Positions 1 through 8,479 of a DNA stretch of 64,000 nt are shown here, in pieces. The stretch is taken from contig QGVH01000018.1 in assembly GCA_003242735.1 (NCBI GenBank), positions 23,003-87,002 on the forward strand, given 5' to 3'. Within the stretch, counting starts at the first letter, position 1, and each line of letters begins with the position of its first letter. The notes below the pieces were generated by a model. That model saw only the letters and a program-made list of their open reading frames with translations. It was not told the DNA's origin and made no database searches. Origin of the DNA: a bacterium. Lineage in GTDB: Bacteria > Gemmatimonadota > Gemmatimonadetes > Longimicrobiales > RSA9. The position numbers and the translations under genes were made by a program.

Positions 1-2
1 TC

Positions 3-212
3 GTCGCCTACCGCACCTGGCGCGCGCACGTGGGCGGCCAGGCGTGGGACGCTGCGCTGCGCGATCCCCACGGCCGCGCCACCGGGTTCCTGCTGGTCAT
101 GGGGATGGTCGCCGCCGGCCTGTTCCTCCTCTTCATCCTGCTCGGCGGCCTGCCGCCGTTCCTGCTGCCCGGGTGCGGACCGGGGGTGCAGGTCGCCGCG
201 GCTGCCGCGTGA
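3..212 (+). CDS. C-terminal fragment of a membrane protein (5' cut by window edge)
   Basis: The reading frame is open from the window edge to a TGA at 210-212, giving the last 69 residues of a longer protein. A hydrophobic stretch (FLLVMGMVAAGLFLLFILLG) is followed by a second short apolar segment ending in PFLLPGC, then a short Ala-rich tail. This is consistent with a C-terminal transmembrane segment or hairpin. Small membrane proteins that end in a TM plus a Pro-Cys motif occur in cytochrome oxidase clusters, but too little is visible to name this one. A hairpin follows the stop. Confidence 0.5.
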   Translation, partial: VAYRTWRAHVGGQAWDAALRDPHGRATGFLLVMGMVAAGLFLLFILLGGLPPFLLPGCGPGVQVAAAAA

Positions 213-216
213 GACG

Positions 217-251
217 CAGGCCCCCACGACCGACCCGGGGACAGGGGCCTG
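217..251 (+). terminator. Hairpin downstream of the truncated membrane protein gene
   Basis: Inverted arms CAGGCCCC (217-224) and GGGGCCTG (244-251) begin five bases after the stop at 212. There is no U-run. It is plausible as a GC-type terminator or 3' stabilising hairpin, not more. Confidence 0.35.
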
Positions 252-310
252 GGCCCGCACGCGACCGCCCGGGAACGGGCCCGGCGAGCGGCCGGGCAGC
301 GCGTCCCCGC

Positions 311-339
311 CTTCCCTCCCGGCCCGAAGGCGCTATCTT
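311..339 (+). promoter_or_regulatory. Candidate promoter of the S9 peptidase gene
   Basis: A TATCTT hexamer (334-339) lies 50 bases before the ATG at 389, with CTTCCC (311-316) 17 bases upstream as a weak -35. The same TA-K-N-TT type of hexamer sits 47-75 bases before several other starts in this window. Confidence 0.35.
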
Positions 340-388
340 GCCCCGCAGTCATGGACCCCACGTTTTCGGTGACACGGAGAAGCAGCGT

Positions 389-2746
389 ATGAGCTACGGC
401 ACCGGCCGCACGCCCGCACGTCGGATCATCGTGCGGGCCTCCTTCCTCGCCTTGCTGCTCGCCGCCACGCCGCTCGCCGGCCAGGAGCGGCGGCAGCTCA
501 CCGCCGAGGACTACGCACGCGCCGAGCGCTTCCTCCCGGCCAACGTCGCGCCGCTGGTCACGAACGTGGCTGGCTCGCCCACCTGGTTGTCGGACGGCCG
601 CTTCTGGTACAGGCTGCGCACTCACGACGGCGTGCAGTACATGCTGGTCGACCCGGCCCGTGGTCGGCAGGCCACCGCGTTCGACCACGCTCGACTCGCC
701 TCCGCGCTGTCCGCGGCGACGGGCGCCCGCGTGGAGCCCACGGCCCTCGCCATCCAGGACCTCCTCTTCACCGGAGGCCGGCGCGAGGTCGCGGCCACCG
801 TCCGGGGGCAGCGCTGGACGTGCGACGTGGCGGCATACACCTGCGCCGCGGTGGACACGACCCGTCCGCCGTTCCCGCCACCGCCCAATTCGGTGACGTC
901 GCCCGACGGGCGCTGGGCCGCGTACATCCGGGACCACAACCTGTGGGTCAGGGACCTGCACACGGGCGAGGACCGGCAGCTCACGACGGACGGCGTCGAG
1001 GACTTCGGCTACGCCACCAACAACGCCGGCTGGTACCGGAGCGATCTGCCCGTGCTGCTCTGGTCGCCGGACTCCAAGAAGATCGCCACGTTCCAGCACG
1101 ACGCCCGCGGCGTGAGCATGATGTACCTGGTGAGAGCAAACGTCGGCGCGCCGCAGCTCGAGGCGTGGCGGTACCCGTTCCCCTCGGACACCGTGGTCTT
1201 CCGGATCCACCGCGTCATCATCGAGGTCGAGACCGGGCGCGTCATCCGGCTGCAGATGCCGCCCGACGCGCATCGGTCCACCATCAACGACCACATCGCC
1301 GAAGGCAGCCGGTTCCTGGATGTGCAGTGGTATCCGGACGCATCGCACCTGGCGTTCGTCAGCTCATCGCGCGACCACAAGCATGCGATCCTGCGCATCG
1401 CGAACGCCTCGACGGGCGAGGTGCGCACGGTCCTGGAGGAGCGGTCGCCGACGCAGTTCCAGTCCGGGATCGCGGCGTTGGGCGTGTCCAACTGGCGGGT
1501 GCTGCCCGCGTCCAACGAGGTGCTCTGGTGGTCCCAGCGGGATGACTGGGGGCACCTCTACCTGTACGACCTGCGTACGGGCCAGTTGAAGCACCAGATC
1601 ACCCGCGGCAACTGGAACGTCGCCGCGCTGCTCCACGTGGATGAGAAGAACCGCGTGCTCTACTTCACCGGCGTCGGCCGCGAAGAGGGGCGCGATCCTT
1701 ACTTCCAGCACTTCTACCGCATTGGCATGGACGGCCGCGGACTGCGGCTGCTCACGCCGGAGAACGCGAACCACAACATCGAGGTCTCGCCGGACGGCGA
1801 GTACTTCGTGGACACATACTCGACGCCGGTGGAGCCGCCGGTGACCGTCGTTCGCCGCATGCGTGACGGCCGCCTGATGACCGAGCTCGCCCGCGCGGAC
1901 ATCTCGCGCCTGCTCGCGATCGGCTGGAAGCCGCCCACGCCCATCGTGGTCAAGGCCCGGGATGGCAAGACGGACCTCTACGGACTGATGTTCACGCCCA
2001 CGCAGCTCGACAGCACGGCGAAGTACCCGATCGTCAACTACATCTACCCTGGCCCGTGGAACAGCAGCGTGGGCTCGCGGAACTTCATGCCCGCGCGCCG
2101 CGACCACCAGGCGATGGCGGAGCTGGGCTTCGTCGTCGTCGCCATCGACGGGATGGGCACCGAGTGGCGCTCCAAGTCGTTCGCCGACTTCTACTACGGC
2201 AACATGGCCGACAACACCATCCCCGACCAGATCGCGGGCATGCGCCAGCTCGCGGAACGCTACCCGTGGATCGACATCGAGCGGGCGGGCATTTGGGGCC
2301 ATTCGGGCGGCGGGTTCGCCACGGCGGCTGCGATGTTCCGCTACCCCGACTTCTTCAAGGTCGGCGTCGCCCAGGCCGGCAACCACGACAACCGCAGCTA
2401 CGAGGACGACTGGGGCGAGCGGTTCATGCCGCCCTACGAGCGCACGAACGGGAGCGACAACTGGGCGATCCAGGCGAACCAGCTCGTGGCTCAGAACCTG
2501 CGCGGCAAGCTGCTGCTGGCCCACGGCGCGATGGACGACAACGTGTCGATCTACAACACGTACCTGGTGGTGGATGCGCTGATCAAGGCGAACAAGGACT
2601 TCGACCTGATCGTCTTCCCGTACGCGCGGCACGGCTTCGGCGTGGACGACAACTACATGACGCGGCGCCGCTGGGACTACTTCGTCAAGCACCTCCTGGG
2701 CGCGGAGCCGCCGAAGGAGTACCGGATCGGCGGGCCGCGGAGCTAA
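389..2746 (+). CDS. Secreted S9 family (DPP-IV type) prolyl oligopeptidase
   Basis: A 785-residue exported serine peptidase. An N-terminal signal peptide (RRIIVRASFLALLLAATPLAG) ends near residue 35. A DPPIV-type beta-propeller domain follows to about residue 520, then the alpha/beta-hydrolase domain. The catalytic triad is visible: Ser639 in GHSGGG, Asp716 in GAMDDNV and His748 in YARHGF. The family's usual nucleophile elbow is GWSYGG; here Tyr is replaced by Gly. Such enzymes remove dipeptides or oligopeptides from proline-containing peptides in the periplasm or outside the cell. The ATG at 389 was chosen because it is directly followed by the signal peptide; the frame is open further upstream but that part is low-complexity. 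The gene appears monocistronic. Substrate is unknown. Confidence 0.92.
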   Translation: MSYGTGRTPARRIIVRASFLALLLAATPLAGQERRQLTAEDYARAERFLPANVAPLVTNVAGSPTWLSDGRFWYRLRTHDGVQYMLVDPARGRQATAFDHARLASALSAATGARVEPTALAIQDLLFTGGRREVAATVRGQRWTCDVAAYTCAAVDTTRPPFPPPPNSVTSPDGRWAAYIRDHNLWVRDLHTGEDRQLTTDGVEDFGYATNNAGWYRSDLPVLLWSPDSKKIATFQHDARGVSMMYLVRANVGAPQLEAWRYPFPSDTVVFRIHRVIIEVETGRVIRLQMPPDAHRSTINDHIAEGSRFLDVQWYPDASHLAFVSSSRDHKHAILRIANASTGEVRTVLEERSPTQFQSGIAALGVSNWRVLPASNEVLWWSQRDDWGHLYLYDLRTGQLKHQITRGNWNVAALLHVDEKNRVLYFTGVGREEGRDPYFQHFYRIGMDGRGLRLLTPENANHNIEVSPDGEYFVDTYSTPVEPPVTVVRRMRDGRLMTELARADISRLLAIGWKPPTPIVVKARDGKTDLYGLMFTPTQLDSTAKYPIVNYIYPGPWNSSVGSRNFMPARRDHQAMAELGFVVVAIDGMGTEWRSKSFADFYYGNMADNTIPDQIAGMRQLAERYPWIDIERAGIWGHSGGGFATAAAMFRYPDFFKVGVAQAGNHDNRSYEDDWGERFMPPYERTNGSDNWAIQANQLVAQNLRGKLLLAHGAMDDNVSIYNTYLVVDALIKANKDFDLIVFPYARHGFGVDDNYMTRRRWDYFVKHLLGAEPPKEYRIGGPRS

Positions 2747-3075
2747 GCGGGGCGGTCGTCGCCTCGCAGGCCGCGGTACCGGAGTCCGTAAGGGGGGTTC
2801 GCTGGGTCCGCGCGGCGGTGGTCGTCGCCACCGGCCGCCGCGCAGCCGGCGACAACGGCGATCGTGACAGCGGCTCCGTTCGTCGCCGAACAACGAGCTG
2901 TCCGAGGTCTCACGCTCGGACAACCTCACGAGCCAGATGTTCCCGCGCTTCCCCGCCTCAGCATCCGGGCTCCGCTCCGCCTCGAGCCCTTCTGATGCCT
3001 TGCGGCCCGTTCAAGCGTATATATTTTTTCAGAAATACCGCCTTACTGGCCGAAATGCCAAGCTGGGCCAATAAG
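2747..3075. other. Intergenic region with an abrupt AT-rich patch
   Basis: 329 bases without a convincing gene. The first 250 are GC-rich like the neighbours. Positions 3011-3045 drop to A/T (tatatattttttcagaaata), the most AT-rich stretch seen in the window. It marks the start of a block (3.0-7.2 kb) with visibly less extreme codon usage. Confidence 0.6.
3000..3027 (+). promoter_or_regulatory. Candidate promoter of the 3.0-7.2 kb block
   Basis: TTGCGG (3000-3005) and TATTTT (3022-3027) are 16 bases apart; overlapping TATATT and TATATA are also present. It stands upstream of the first gene of a co-directional three-gene set whose later members have short gaps and good ribosome binding sites. 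Confidence 0.4.
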
Positions 3076-4677
3076 ATGGCGACGCAGCGTTGGCCGCGCT
3101 CCGTGAACGCAGCTCGGCGGGCCACGACGCAGCTCGTTTCACTGTGCGTGCGCCCGAGCCCGTGCTGGCGCGCGTCAGGTTGCAACGAGCACCGGCGACG
3201 GGGGCTCGTGTTGGGGGGTATCGCGGTTGGGTTGCTCTGGCTCGGTTGCGCACGGGCCGAGGCCCCTCCCGCGCTCGTCATTTTCGACGAATCGCTCGGA
3301 GAGCCGTTCTCGATTCGTGACGCCGGATTCAAGGGATACTCGCTCGCGGCGGAGGCCATGCGAAACGCTGGGTACCGTGTTGCGGCGAACTGGAGGCCGC
3401 TGCACGACCTGCTGCCGGCCATCCCCGAGCCCAGCCGGACCGTGGTTGTGGTCGCCGTTCCCTCGCGAAGTGCCACGGCCGAGACCCGCCGTGCCGCGGC
3501 CGCATTCCTCAATGCCGGCGGCCGTATGCTGCTCCTAGCAGAGCATGACGACATCTACGGCAACGCTTCGATTGTCAACGAGTTGCTGAGCGATACCGGT
3601 GTGGAGATCGGAAAGGGGCGGTTGGCGGGTGCGAAAGGCACGGCCTTCTCTCCAGGGCCGGTATCGGTGGGGCGCTCGGTTCCGCTCCAGCTCGATTCCG
3701 TGATCCTCTATCTTGCCGCGCCGTTCGCGCGGATTGGGGAACGTACCGTCATACTGCTGGAAGGCGACGCAGGTACACCCCTGGTCCTGGGCGCCAGTGC
3801 CGGGAGAGGACGGCTCGCCGTGGCCGGCGATGCTGAGTTCATATGGAACGGGACGCCGGGGTATGGGATCCGCTCCGGGCGGAACGAGGAGTTCCTTCTC
3901 GGGTTGGTGCGCTGGCTCCTTCGACACACACGGCGCGCAGCCAACGCCGTCCCGCCGCGCGCCCCCGGGGGCGAGCCGGGTGACGTCGTCGCGGTAACGG
4001 ATCGACATCGCCATCACTACGGCCACACGCCCGACGGGTACGCTGCGTTGCTGGATGCGCTCGCCGCGCGAGGGCTGAAGGTCACCGTAACAGATGACTC
4101 TGCGGCGATCGCCAACGCGGGTACACTCATCATCGCGGATCCCGCACCGACGTTGCCTGCGGGCGTACGCGAGGCACAGCGGATCGTGTTCCTCCTCGGA
4201 GCGGCCTCGGGACCGCCGGTGCGCACGAACGACCTCCTCCCCGCGCGTCACCCCGTGGCGCAACTGCTCGCCGCCGGGGGCATCGAATGGCTCCATGGAA
4301 TCGTGGACGGTCCGTTCGACGAGTCGCAACAGCCCATGCCGGAGACGTGTCGGTGGCGCCGCGCAGCGCTCCTCCGCCTGTTCGAGGAGCGTCCCTCCAC
4401 GCAAGTCCATGCCTGGACCCGAACGGCGGCCAACCGCTACGTGCTGCCTTGGGTCAACGCCCATGGCGAGATCCTCGACGGCCCGGTGCCGCCCTTCCAC
4501 GCTGAAGGTTGGCCCATGGTGATCTCGACTGCGCGGCATTTCGTCATAGCATCAGGGTCAGTACTTGCCAATGTCGAAGCGGGCAACGAGTGCTTTGCAG
4601 CGCTTACCGACCAGATCGCATCCTGGATTCAGCTCGGCAAGACCGGGGATGGGAGTCGGCCATCGCTCAAGCCCTGA
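3076..4677 (+). CDS. Envelope-anchored DUF4350/GATase1-like protein
   Basis: About 533 residues if translation begins at the ATG at 3076. The start is uncertain: no clear ribosome binding site, and GTG codons at 3148 or just before the hydrophobic segment are alternatives. An Arg-rich n-region (HRRRG) and hydrophobic core (LVLGGIAVGLLWLGCARA) give a signal peptide or weak lipobox. The first half has the class I glutamine-amidotransferase-like Rossmann pattern typical of DUF4350 proteins: VIFDES, a region on rising against obstacles, RTVVVVAVPSR, and the GGRMLLLAEHDD strand, with no amidotransferase catalytic Cys seen. The second half repeats similar alpha/beta segments (RIVFLLGAASG). Function unknown. 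It is followed 13 bases later by the LAS-peptidase lipoprotein gene, so a joint envelope or carbohydrate-related role is likely. Confidence 0.65.
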   Translation: MATQRWPRSVNAARRATTQLVSLCVRPSPCWRASGCNEHRRRGLVLGGIAVGLLWLGCARAEAPPALVIFDESLGEPFSIRDAGFKGYSLAAEAMRNAGYRVAANWRPLHDLLPAIPEPSRTVVVVAVPSRSATAETRRAAAAFLNAGGRMLLLAEHDDIYGNASIVNELLSDTGVEIGKGRLAGAKGTAFSPGPVSVGRSVPLQLDSVILYLAAPFARIGERTVILLEGDAGTPLVLGASAGRGRLAVAGDAEFIWNGTPGYGIRSGRNEEFLLGLVRWLLRHTRRAANAVPPRAPGGEPGDVVAVTDRHRHHYGHTPDGYAALLDALAARGLKVTVTDDSAAIANAGTLIIADPAPTLPAGVREAQRIVFLLGAASGPPVRTNDLLPARHPVAQLLAAGGIEWLHGIVDGPFDESQQPMPETCRWRRAALLRLFEERPSTQVHAWTRTAANRYVLPWVNAHGEILDGPVPPFHAEGWPMVISTARHFVIASGSVLANVEAGNECFAALTDQIASWIQLGKTGDGSRPSLKP

Positions 4678-4690
4678 ACAAGGAGATCGC

Positions 4691-6091
4691 ATGCTACGGC
4701 CCGTGCATCGTAGCCACGCGCTCGGCGTGGTCGTCGTGATCGCTGCCTTCGGCTGTACTGAGCGTGTGGCGGAGCCCGAACTCGTTACGCCGGTCACGCC
4801 GCCGGAGCAGTTCGCGCTCGTTGAGGACACGGGCGTCGTCCGGGGCCCCCTCATCGCCGAGGTCACCGTGCAGGTTCCGGAATCAGGGGCCGCTTTCGGC
4901 GAAACGATGCTCTGGACGCACGGTCAGATCGACACGACGGCCATCTTGGAGATCACAGCCGACATCGCTCTGGACAACAGGACGTTAGGGGTATCGGAGG
5001 TCGTCTACCCCGGAGGTGTCATCGCGTATTATCGCAGCGACGGCGAACTCGTGCGTCGCTCGGTCAACGTCATATTCTTTGCCATTTCACCGTCTGGAAT
5101 ACCACAGCTCCAACCCTTGACGGGATTCGACGAATCAGCCACCACCGTCGTCGCGCTGGACACAGATGCCCCGAACCACGGCTTCCTGCTGACATGGAGC
5201 GTTTCCGAGGAGGAGCTCGTAGGCTACAACATCAACGATGGCGGAGATCCGCCCGATTGCGTGCTGTTGATCAGCTTTCTCTGCTACGGAAGCCCGAGCT
5301 ACTCTCCCGAGAACGTATCGGACACACCACCGCACGGATCGGTGCAGGTGCGTGTGTACGCTGCAGGGTCCGGTGAGGCCGTACGGATCCAACCGGTGGA
5401 CGGCACCATGAGCGTGCGACCCGCAGGCACCGGAGGTCAGCCCCTGGCGCTGCGGGTCGGCGTGTTCGACACGGGCGGCTCTCCGATACCGAACCGCACC
5501 GTCGTGCTCACCGTGGATGGTATCGAGCAAACCGGTGGGCACCAGCACGGTGGGACCATGCCGAATGGCATGCTGTCGCAGACGCAGATCAACACCGGCC
5601 CGAGCGGGCTGGCCGAGGTCCGGTACACGCCGGACGTCTTCAGCGGCAAGGTGGTCATCCGCGGGACGAGCGGAAACGCCAAGCCAGCGGAAGACACCAT
5701 CCTGATTCAGGTTCCCGGGCTCGTTGCGCTCGAGGCGAGCGAGACCATAAGGCTCATCGGAATAAGGGACGAGCACCCCAGCAGCCATTGGGGAACGCCG
5801 GACATGGTGTCGGCGCTACGAGCGCTCGCAGACTCAGTCCACACGCGGTACGACACCCATATCGAAGTCAACGACATGAGCCTGGAGTTCGGCGGCAAGT
5901 TCGATCTGGCCGCGGACTACTCGCGCGGCGGCAGCCACGCCGAGCACCGCGTGGGAAGGAACGCCGATCTCCGGACCATCATTTTCACGCATGCGCAACT
6001 GAGATTCATTCATCGTACCTGGGAGCTACTGGGCGGCTCCGTCTACGACGAGACGAATACGTCCCAACCGCACTATCATCTGCGCTTCTAA
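4691..6091 (+). CDS. Lipoprotein with Ig-like region and C-terminal LAS-type zinc peptidase motif
   Basis: A 466-residue protein; AAGGAG seven bases upstream fixes the ATG at 4691. The signal peptide ends in a lipobox-like AAFGC at Cys21. The middle carries beta-rich segments; residues about 230-345 resemble a bacterial Ig-like fold (RVGVFDTGGSPIPNRTVVLTV, GPSGLAEVRYTPDVFSG). The C-terminal 100 residues contain SHAEHRVGRNADLR and, at the extreme end, PHYHLRF. His, Asp and a terminal HxH in this order is the zinc-ligand pattern of LAS metallopeptidases (M15/M74: lysostaphin, D-Ala-D-Ala and murein endopeptidases). Cleavage of a cell-wall peptide or another D-residue-containing substrate is inferred. 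No full domain search was possible. The gene is flanked by envelope and carbohydrate-binding genes in one apparent operon. Confidence 0.65.
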   Translation: MLRPVHRSHALGVVVVIAAFGCTERVAEPELVTPVTPPEQFALVEDTGVVRGPLIAEVTVQVPESGAAFGETMLWTHGQIDTTAILEITADIALDNRTLGVSEVVYPGGVIAYYRSDGELVRRSVNVIFFAISPSGIPQLQPLTGFDESATTVVALDTDAPNHGFLLTWSVSEEELVGYNINDGGDPPDCVLLISFLCYGSPSYSPENVSDTPPHGSVQVRVYAAGSGEAVRIQPVDGTMSVRPAGTGGQPLALRVGVFDTGGSPIPNRTVVLTVDGIEQTGGHQHGGTMPNGMLSQTQINTGPSGLAEVRYTPDVFSGKVVIRGTSGNAKPAEDTILIQVPGLVALEASETIRLIGIRDEHPSSHWGTPDMVSALRALADSVHTRYDTHIEVNDMSLEFGGKFDLAADYSRGGSHAEHRVGRNADLRTIIFTHAQLRFIHRTWELLGGSVYDETNTSQPHYHLRF

Positions 6092-6104
6092 TAGGAGCGG
6101 TGCC

Positions 6105-7217
6105 ATGAGACACGTCATGATCCTGATGTTGCTCGCGCTCCCCGCTCGCTTGAGCGCCCAGGGCACACCGGGTACCAATATCTCAATCGACGTCCTCGTC
6201 GGCCCAGTTACCCGCCACGGTGACACGATCAGCGTGCAATACGTGCTACGGAGCCAACCACAGAGTGTGGAACCCCTCTTCCATTATACGGTGGATGCCC
6301 CCGCCCCCGTGGTGGCGATGACGCACCCAGATCCAAAGGAGGATTGGGCGACTTTCACGGAGTATCGCGGACGTTCCATCGCCGAATGGACGGTACTGGG
6401 CGACGAAATGCAGCCCGGCGACACCAGCCCACCACTCGGCTTCCGCGCAATCGGGTTGCCCACGATCGTAACCTATTGGGTGCGTGGCTACACCCCGCCG
6501 CCGCCGCTCGGGGCCGCGGACACCTTGCCCGTCGTCGCGCCATCCGATCCGCTAACCGAGAACAGCGTGCCCGGAAAGACAGTGGGCGTCGAACCGTTCC
6601 CGAGCGACCTCACTCCCCCGGCGCTCCTGAGGCGTATCCAGGGGCTACTAGGCGAGAGCTGCTCGCTCGGGTGGGTCGCGTCCGGAACGTGTCCTTCGCT
6701 GGCCGCGCTCCTCCAGCAGGCCAGTACGGCGCTCGGCGTGGATGACATCGCAACAGCAATCGCGCGGCTCGACGCCTTCGTCGCGGAGCTGGAGAGCGGG
6801 CACCAGACCGGCAGCGGCGCCGTGAACGCCGCGGCCTACTGGCTGCTGAGGATCAACGCCGAATTCATCCGCGAGCGCCTGGAGGCTCTTTCGCCCGGTC
6901 TCACGGAATGGGCGCCGGGCATCGACTACAAGGTCGGTGATGAAGTGCGCTTCCAGGGGCTGGACTATCGCTGCCGTCAGGCCCATCGCTCGCAGGTCGG
7001 CTGGGAGCCACCCAACGTGTACGCGCTCTGGGCCCGCATCAACACGGGCGGACAGTGGGCTCCGCAGGTGCTCTACGAGGCCGGCGACCAGGTCCTCTTC
7101 GAAGGCATTCGGTATCGCGCGATTCAGGGCCACCAATCGCAGCCCGGCTGGGAGCCCCCTGTCACGCCGGCGCTCTGGGCCCGCGTGGACGAGCCCGGCG
7201 GGCTGCTCGATCGCTGA
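6105..7217 (+). CDS. Secreted protein with FIMAH-like helix bundle and two CBM5/12 chitin-binding modules
   Basis: 370 residues from the ATG at 6105, behind AGGAG. A signal peptide ends at LSAQG (about residue 19). A beta-rich N-terminal domain follows (to about 165). Residues about 170-265 (GWVASGTCPSLAALLQQAS, ARLDAFVAELESG) resemble the FIMAH helical domain found near cell-surface binding modules. The C-terminus holds two repeats of about 46 residues. Each has the CBM5/12 (ChtBD3) pattern W-x-Y-x-GD-x-V-x-F-x-G-x-Y-R-x-H-SQ-GW-EPP-ALW: one near WAPGIDYKVGDEV, the other near WAPQVLYEAGDQV. Binding to chitin or a similar polysaccharide is expected; no catalytic domain is recognised. It ends the block that begins at 3076. 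Confidence 0.75.
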   Translation: MRHVMILMLLALPARLSAQGTPGTNISIDVLVGPVTRHGDTISVQYVLRSQPQSVEPLFHYTVDAPAPVVAMTHPDPKEDWATFTEYRGRSIAEWTVLGDEMQPGDTSPPLGFRAIGLPTIVTYWVRGYTPPPPLGAADTLPVVAPSDPLTENSVPGKTVGVEPFPSDLTPPALLRRIQGLLGESCSLGWVASGTCPSLAALLQQASTALGVDDIATAIARLDAFVAELESGHQTGSGAVNAAAYWLLRINAEFIRERLEALSPGLTEWAPGIDYKVGDEVRFQGLDYRCRQAHRSQVGWEPPNVYALWARINTGGQWAPQVLYEAGDQVLFEGIRYRAIQGHQSQPGWEPPVTPALWARVDEPGGLLDR

Positions 7218-7231
7218 ACAGGTCCACAGGC

Positions 7232-7262
7232 GGGGCTCCGGCCGCGAGGCGGCCGGGGCCCC
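7232..7262. terminator. Bidirectional terminator hairpin
   Basis: A 14-base-pair stem (arms 7232-7245 and 7249-7262, one wobble, loop GAG) lies 15 bases after the CBM5/12 gene stop and between convergent genes. A second perfect 10-base stem (7283-7292 with 7297-7306) follows and touches the DUF421 stop codon. Confidence 0.55.
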
Positions 7263-7304
7263 TGCACCCGTGGCGGCCATCGGAGCCGGCGGAGCCCCGC
7301 CGGC

Positions 7305-7799
7305 TCACGCCGCCCGATCCTCGCCTCGCTCCTCCGACGCCGCCGCGCCTCCGTCCCAGTCCCGCTTCGGGACGACGCTGATCCTCCCGTCCGTCTCCAG
7401 GATCACCCACAACGCCTCGTCCAACCGCTCGAGCCCGGCCTTGCGGAGCTCGGCGTAGACCTCTTCGGGCGGGACCCGCTGCTGGTTCATGTTCCGCTCG
7501 ATGAACCGGCCGTCGTGCACGAGCACGGTGGGAGTCCCTTCGATGATCTCCTGTGAGCGGCGGCTCAGGTGCGTCAGCACCGACGTCATGAACACCAACG
7601 TGAAGAGGGTGCACAACGCGATGACCGCGTTGGTCATCGAGTAGTCCTCCCGCAGCAGCGCCTGGGTCACGAGGTCGGGGATGAGCAGCAACGTGACCAG
7701 GTCGAACGGTGTGAGCTGGCCGAACTCACGCTTCCCGACCACCCGTAGCGCGAACAGCACGAACACATAGACGAACGCTACGCGGATGACCGTTTCCAT
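7305..7799 (-). CDS. DUF421 (YetF/YcaP-like) membrane protein
   Basis: 164 residues. Three transmembrane segments (residues about 4-22, 35-50, 58-80) are followed by a cytosolic DUF421 domain. Recognisable family features are FALRVVGKREFGQLTPFDLV at the first loop, EGTPTVLVHDGRF, and LDEALWVILETDGRISVV. The molecular role of the family is unknown; it is linked to envelope stress in some bacteria. The gene starts six bases after the stop of the one-TM protein gene, so the two form an operon. Length is typical of the short family members. Confidence 0.88.
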   Translation of the reverse strand: METVIRVAFVYVFVLFALRVVGKREFGQLTPFDLVTLLLIPDLVTQALLREDYSMTNAVIALCTLFTLVFMTSVLTHLSRRSQEIIEGTPTVLVHDGRFIERNMNQQRVPPEEVYAELRKAGLERLDEALWVILETDGRISVVPKRDWDGGAAASEERGEDRAA

Positions 7800-7805
7800 G
7801 GTGCC

Positions 7806-8309
7806 TCACGGGAATACGAGGGTTTCGAGGTCGACGCGGACGGTGTCCGTGCCGGCCGCTGCCGTGACCTGGCCTCGGTGCCGCCAGTAGCGGAATCCCT
7901 GGATCTCCGCGACGACGAGCCGTGTCCCGCCCGGTTCGACGTCGAGCAGGTCGACCTCGTACCCCCGCACGGGCGGGGGACTGATCATGATGTTCGAGAA
8001 GCGGCTGATGTACGCGGTGTCGAACGCGACGGTGAGCGTGTCGATCCGGCGGCCGGATGTGTTGGTGACCAGGACCTCGACGCTGCTGATCTGCCGGTAA
8101 CGGTAGCGTTCGGGGTAGAGCACGCGGAGCTCGAGCGCGCCGGCGCGGGCCTGGACCCGCCCCCAGCGCTCGCCGAAGACGCCGAGCAGCGCGAGGACCG
8201 GGACGGCCACGAAGACGAGCAGGCCCACGAGGTGGAACCGTTCGAAGCACAGACGGCGCCGGATGTCCGGTGGCTGGGGTGGCCGGTCGGATCCCTTCTG
8301 ATCGCTCAT
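7806..8309 (-). CDS. Single-TM protein with extracytoplasmic beta-sandwich
   Basis: A 167-residue protein not recognised as a named family. The ATG at 8309 gives a short cytosolic N-terminus, one membrane segment (HLVGLLVFVAVPVLALLGVF) and a beta-rich outer domain. That domain contains a CARDB-like phrase, ISSVEVLVTNTSGRRIDTLTV. It would place a small Ig-like domain in the periplasm. Its stop precedes the DUF421 start by six bases, so a shared function is inferred. Confidence 0.7.
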   Translation of the reverse strand: MSDQKGSDRPPQPPDIRRRLCFERFHLVGLLVFVAVPVLALLGVFGERWGRVQARAGALELRVLYPERYRYRQISSVEVLVTNTSGRRIDTLTVAFDTAYISRFSNIMISPPPVRGYEVDLLDVEPGGTRLVVAEIQGFRYWRHRGQVTAAAGTDTVRVDLETLVFP

Positions 8310-8419
8310 CGTCCGCGGCTCGGTCCTGCAGCAACCTTCGGGGTCGGGGCGGCGTCCGCGATGTGCCCGCCGGTCTCCCCCGCATCCAGGCCGCGTGCCA
8401 GAACCACGCCAGAACGCGT

Positions 8420-8453
8420 CGAGCCCCGGCGCCCGAGGCGGGGCCGGGGCTCG
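8420..8453 (-). terminator. Terminator hairpin of the efflux operon
   Basis: Arms CGAGCCCCGGC (8420-8430) and GCCGGGGCTCG (8443-8453) form a perfect 11-base stem, 27 bases beyond the RND pump stop codon at 8480. No clear U-run. Confidence 0.5.
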
Positions 8454-8479
8454 GCACGGAGCGACCGCTGGGCGAGGGC

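Noticed and set aside
44..388. Longer N-terminus for the S9 peptidase
   Set aside because: The extra 115 residues are Arg/Pro/Gly-rich, lie before the signal peptide and overlap the preceding gene.
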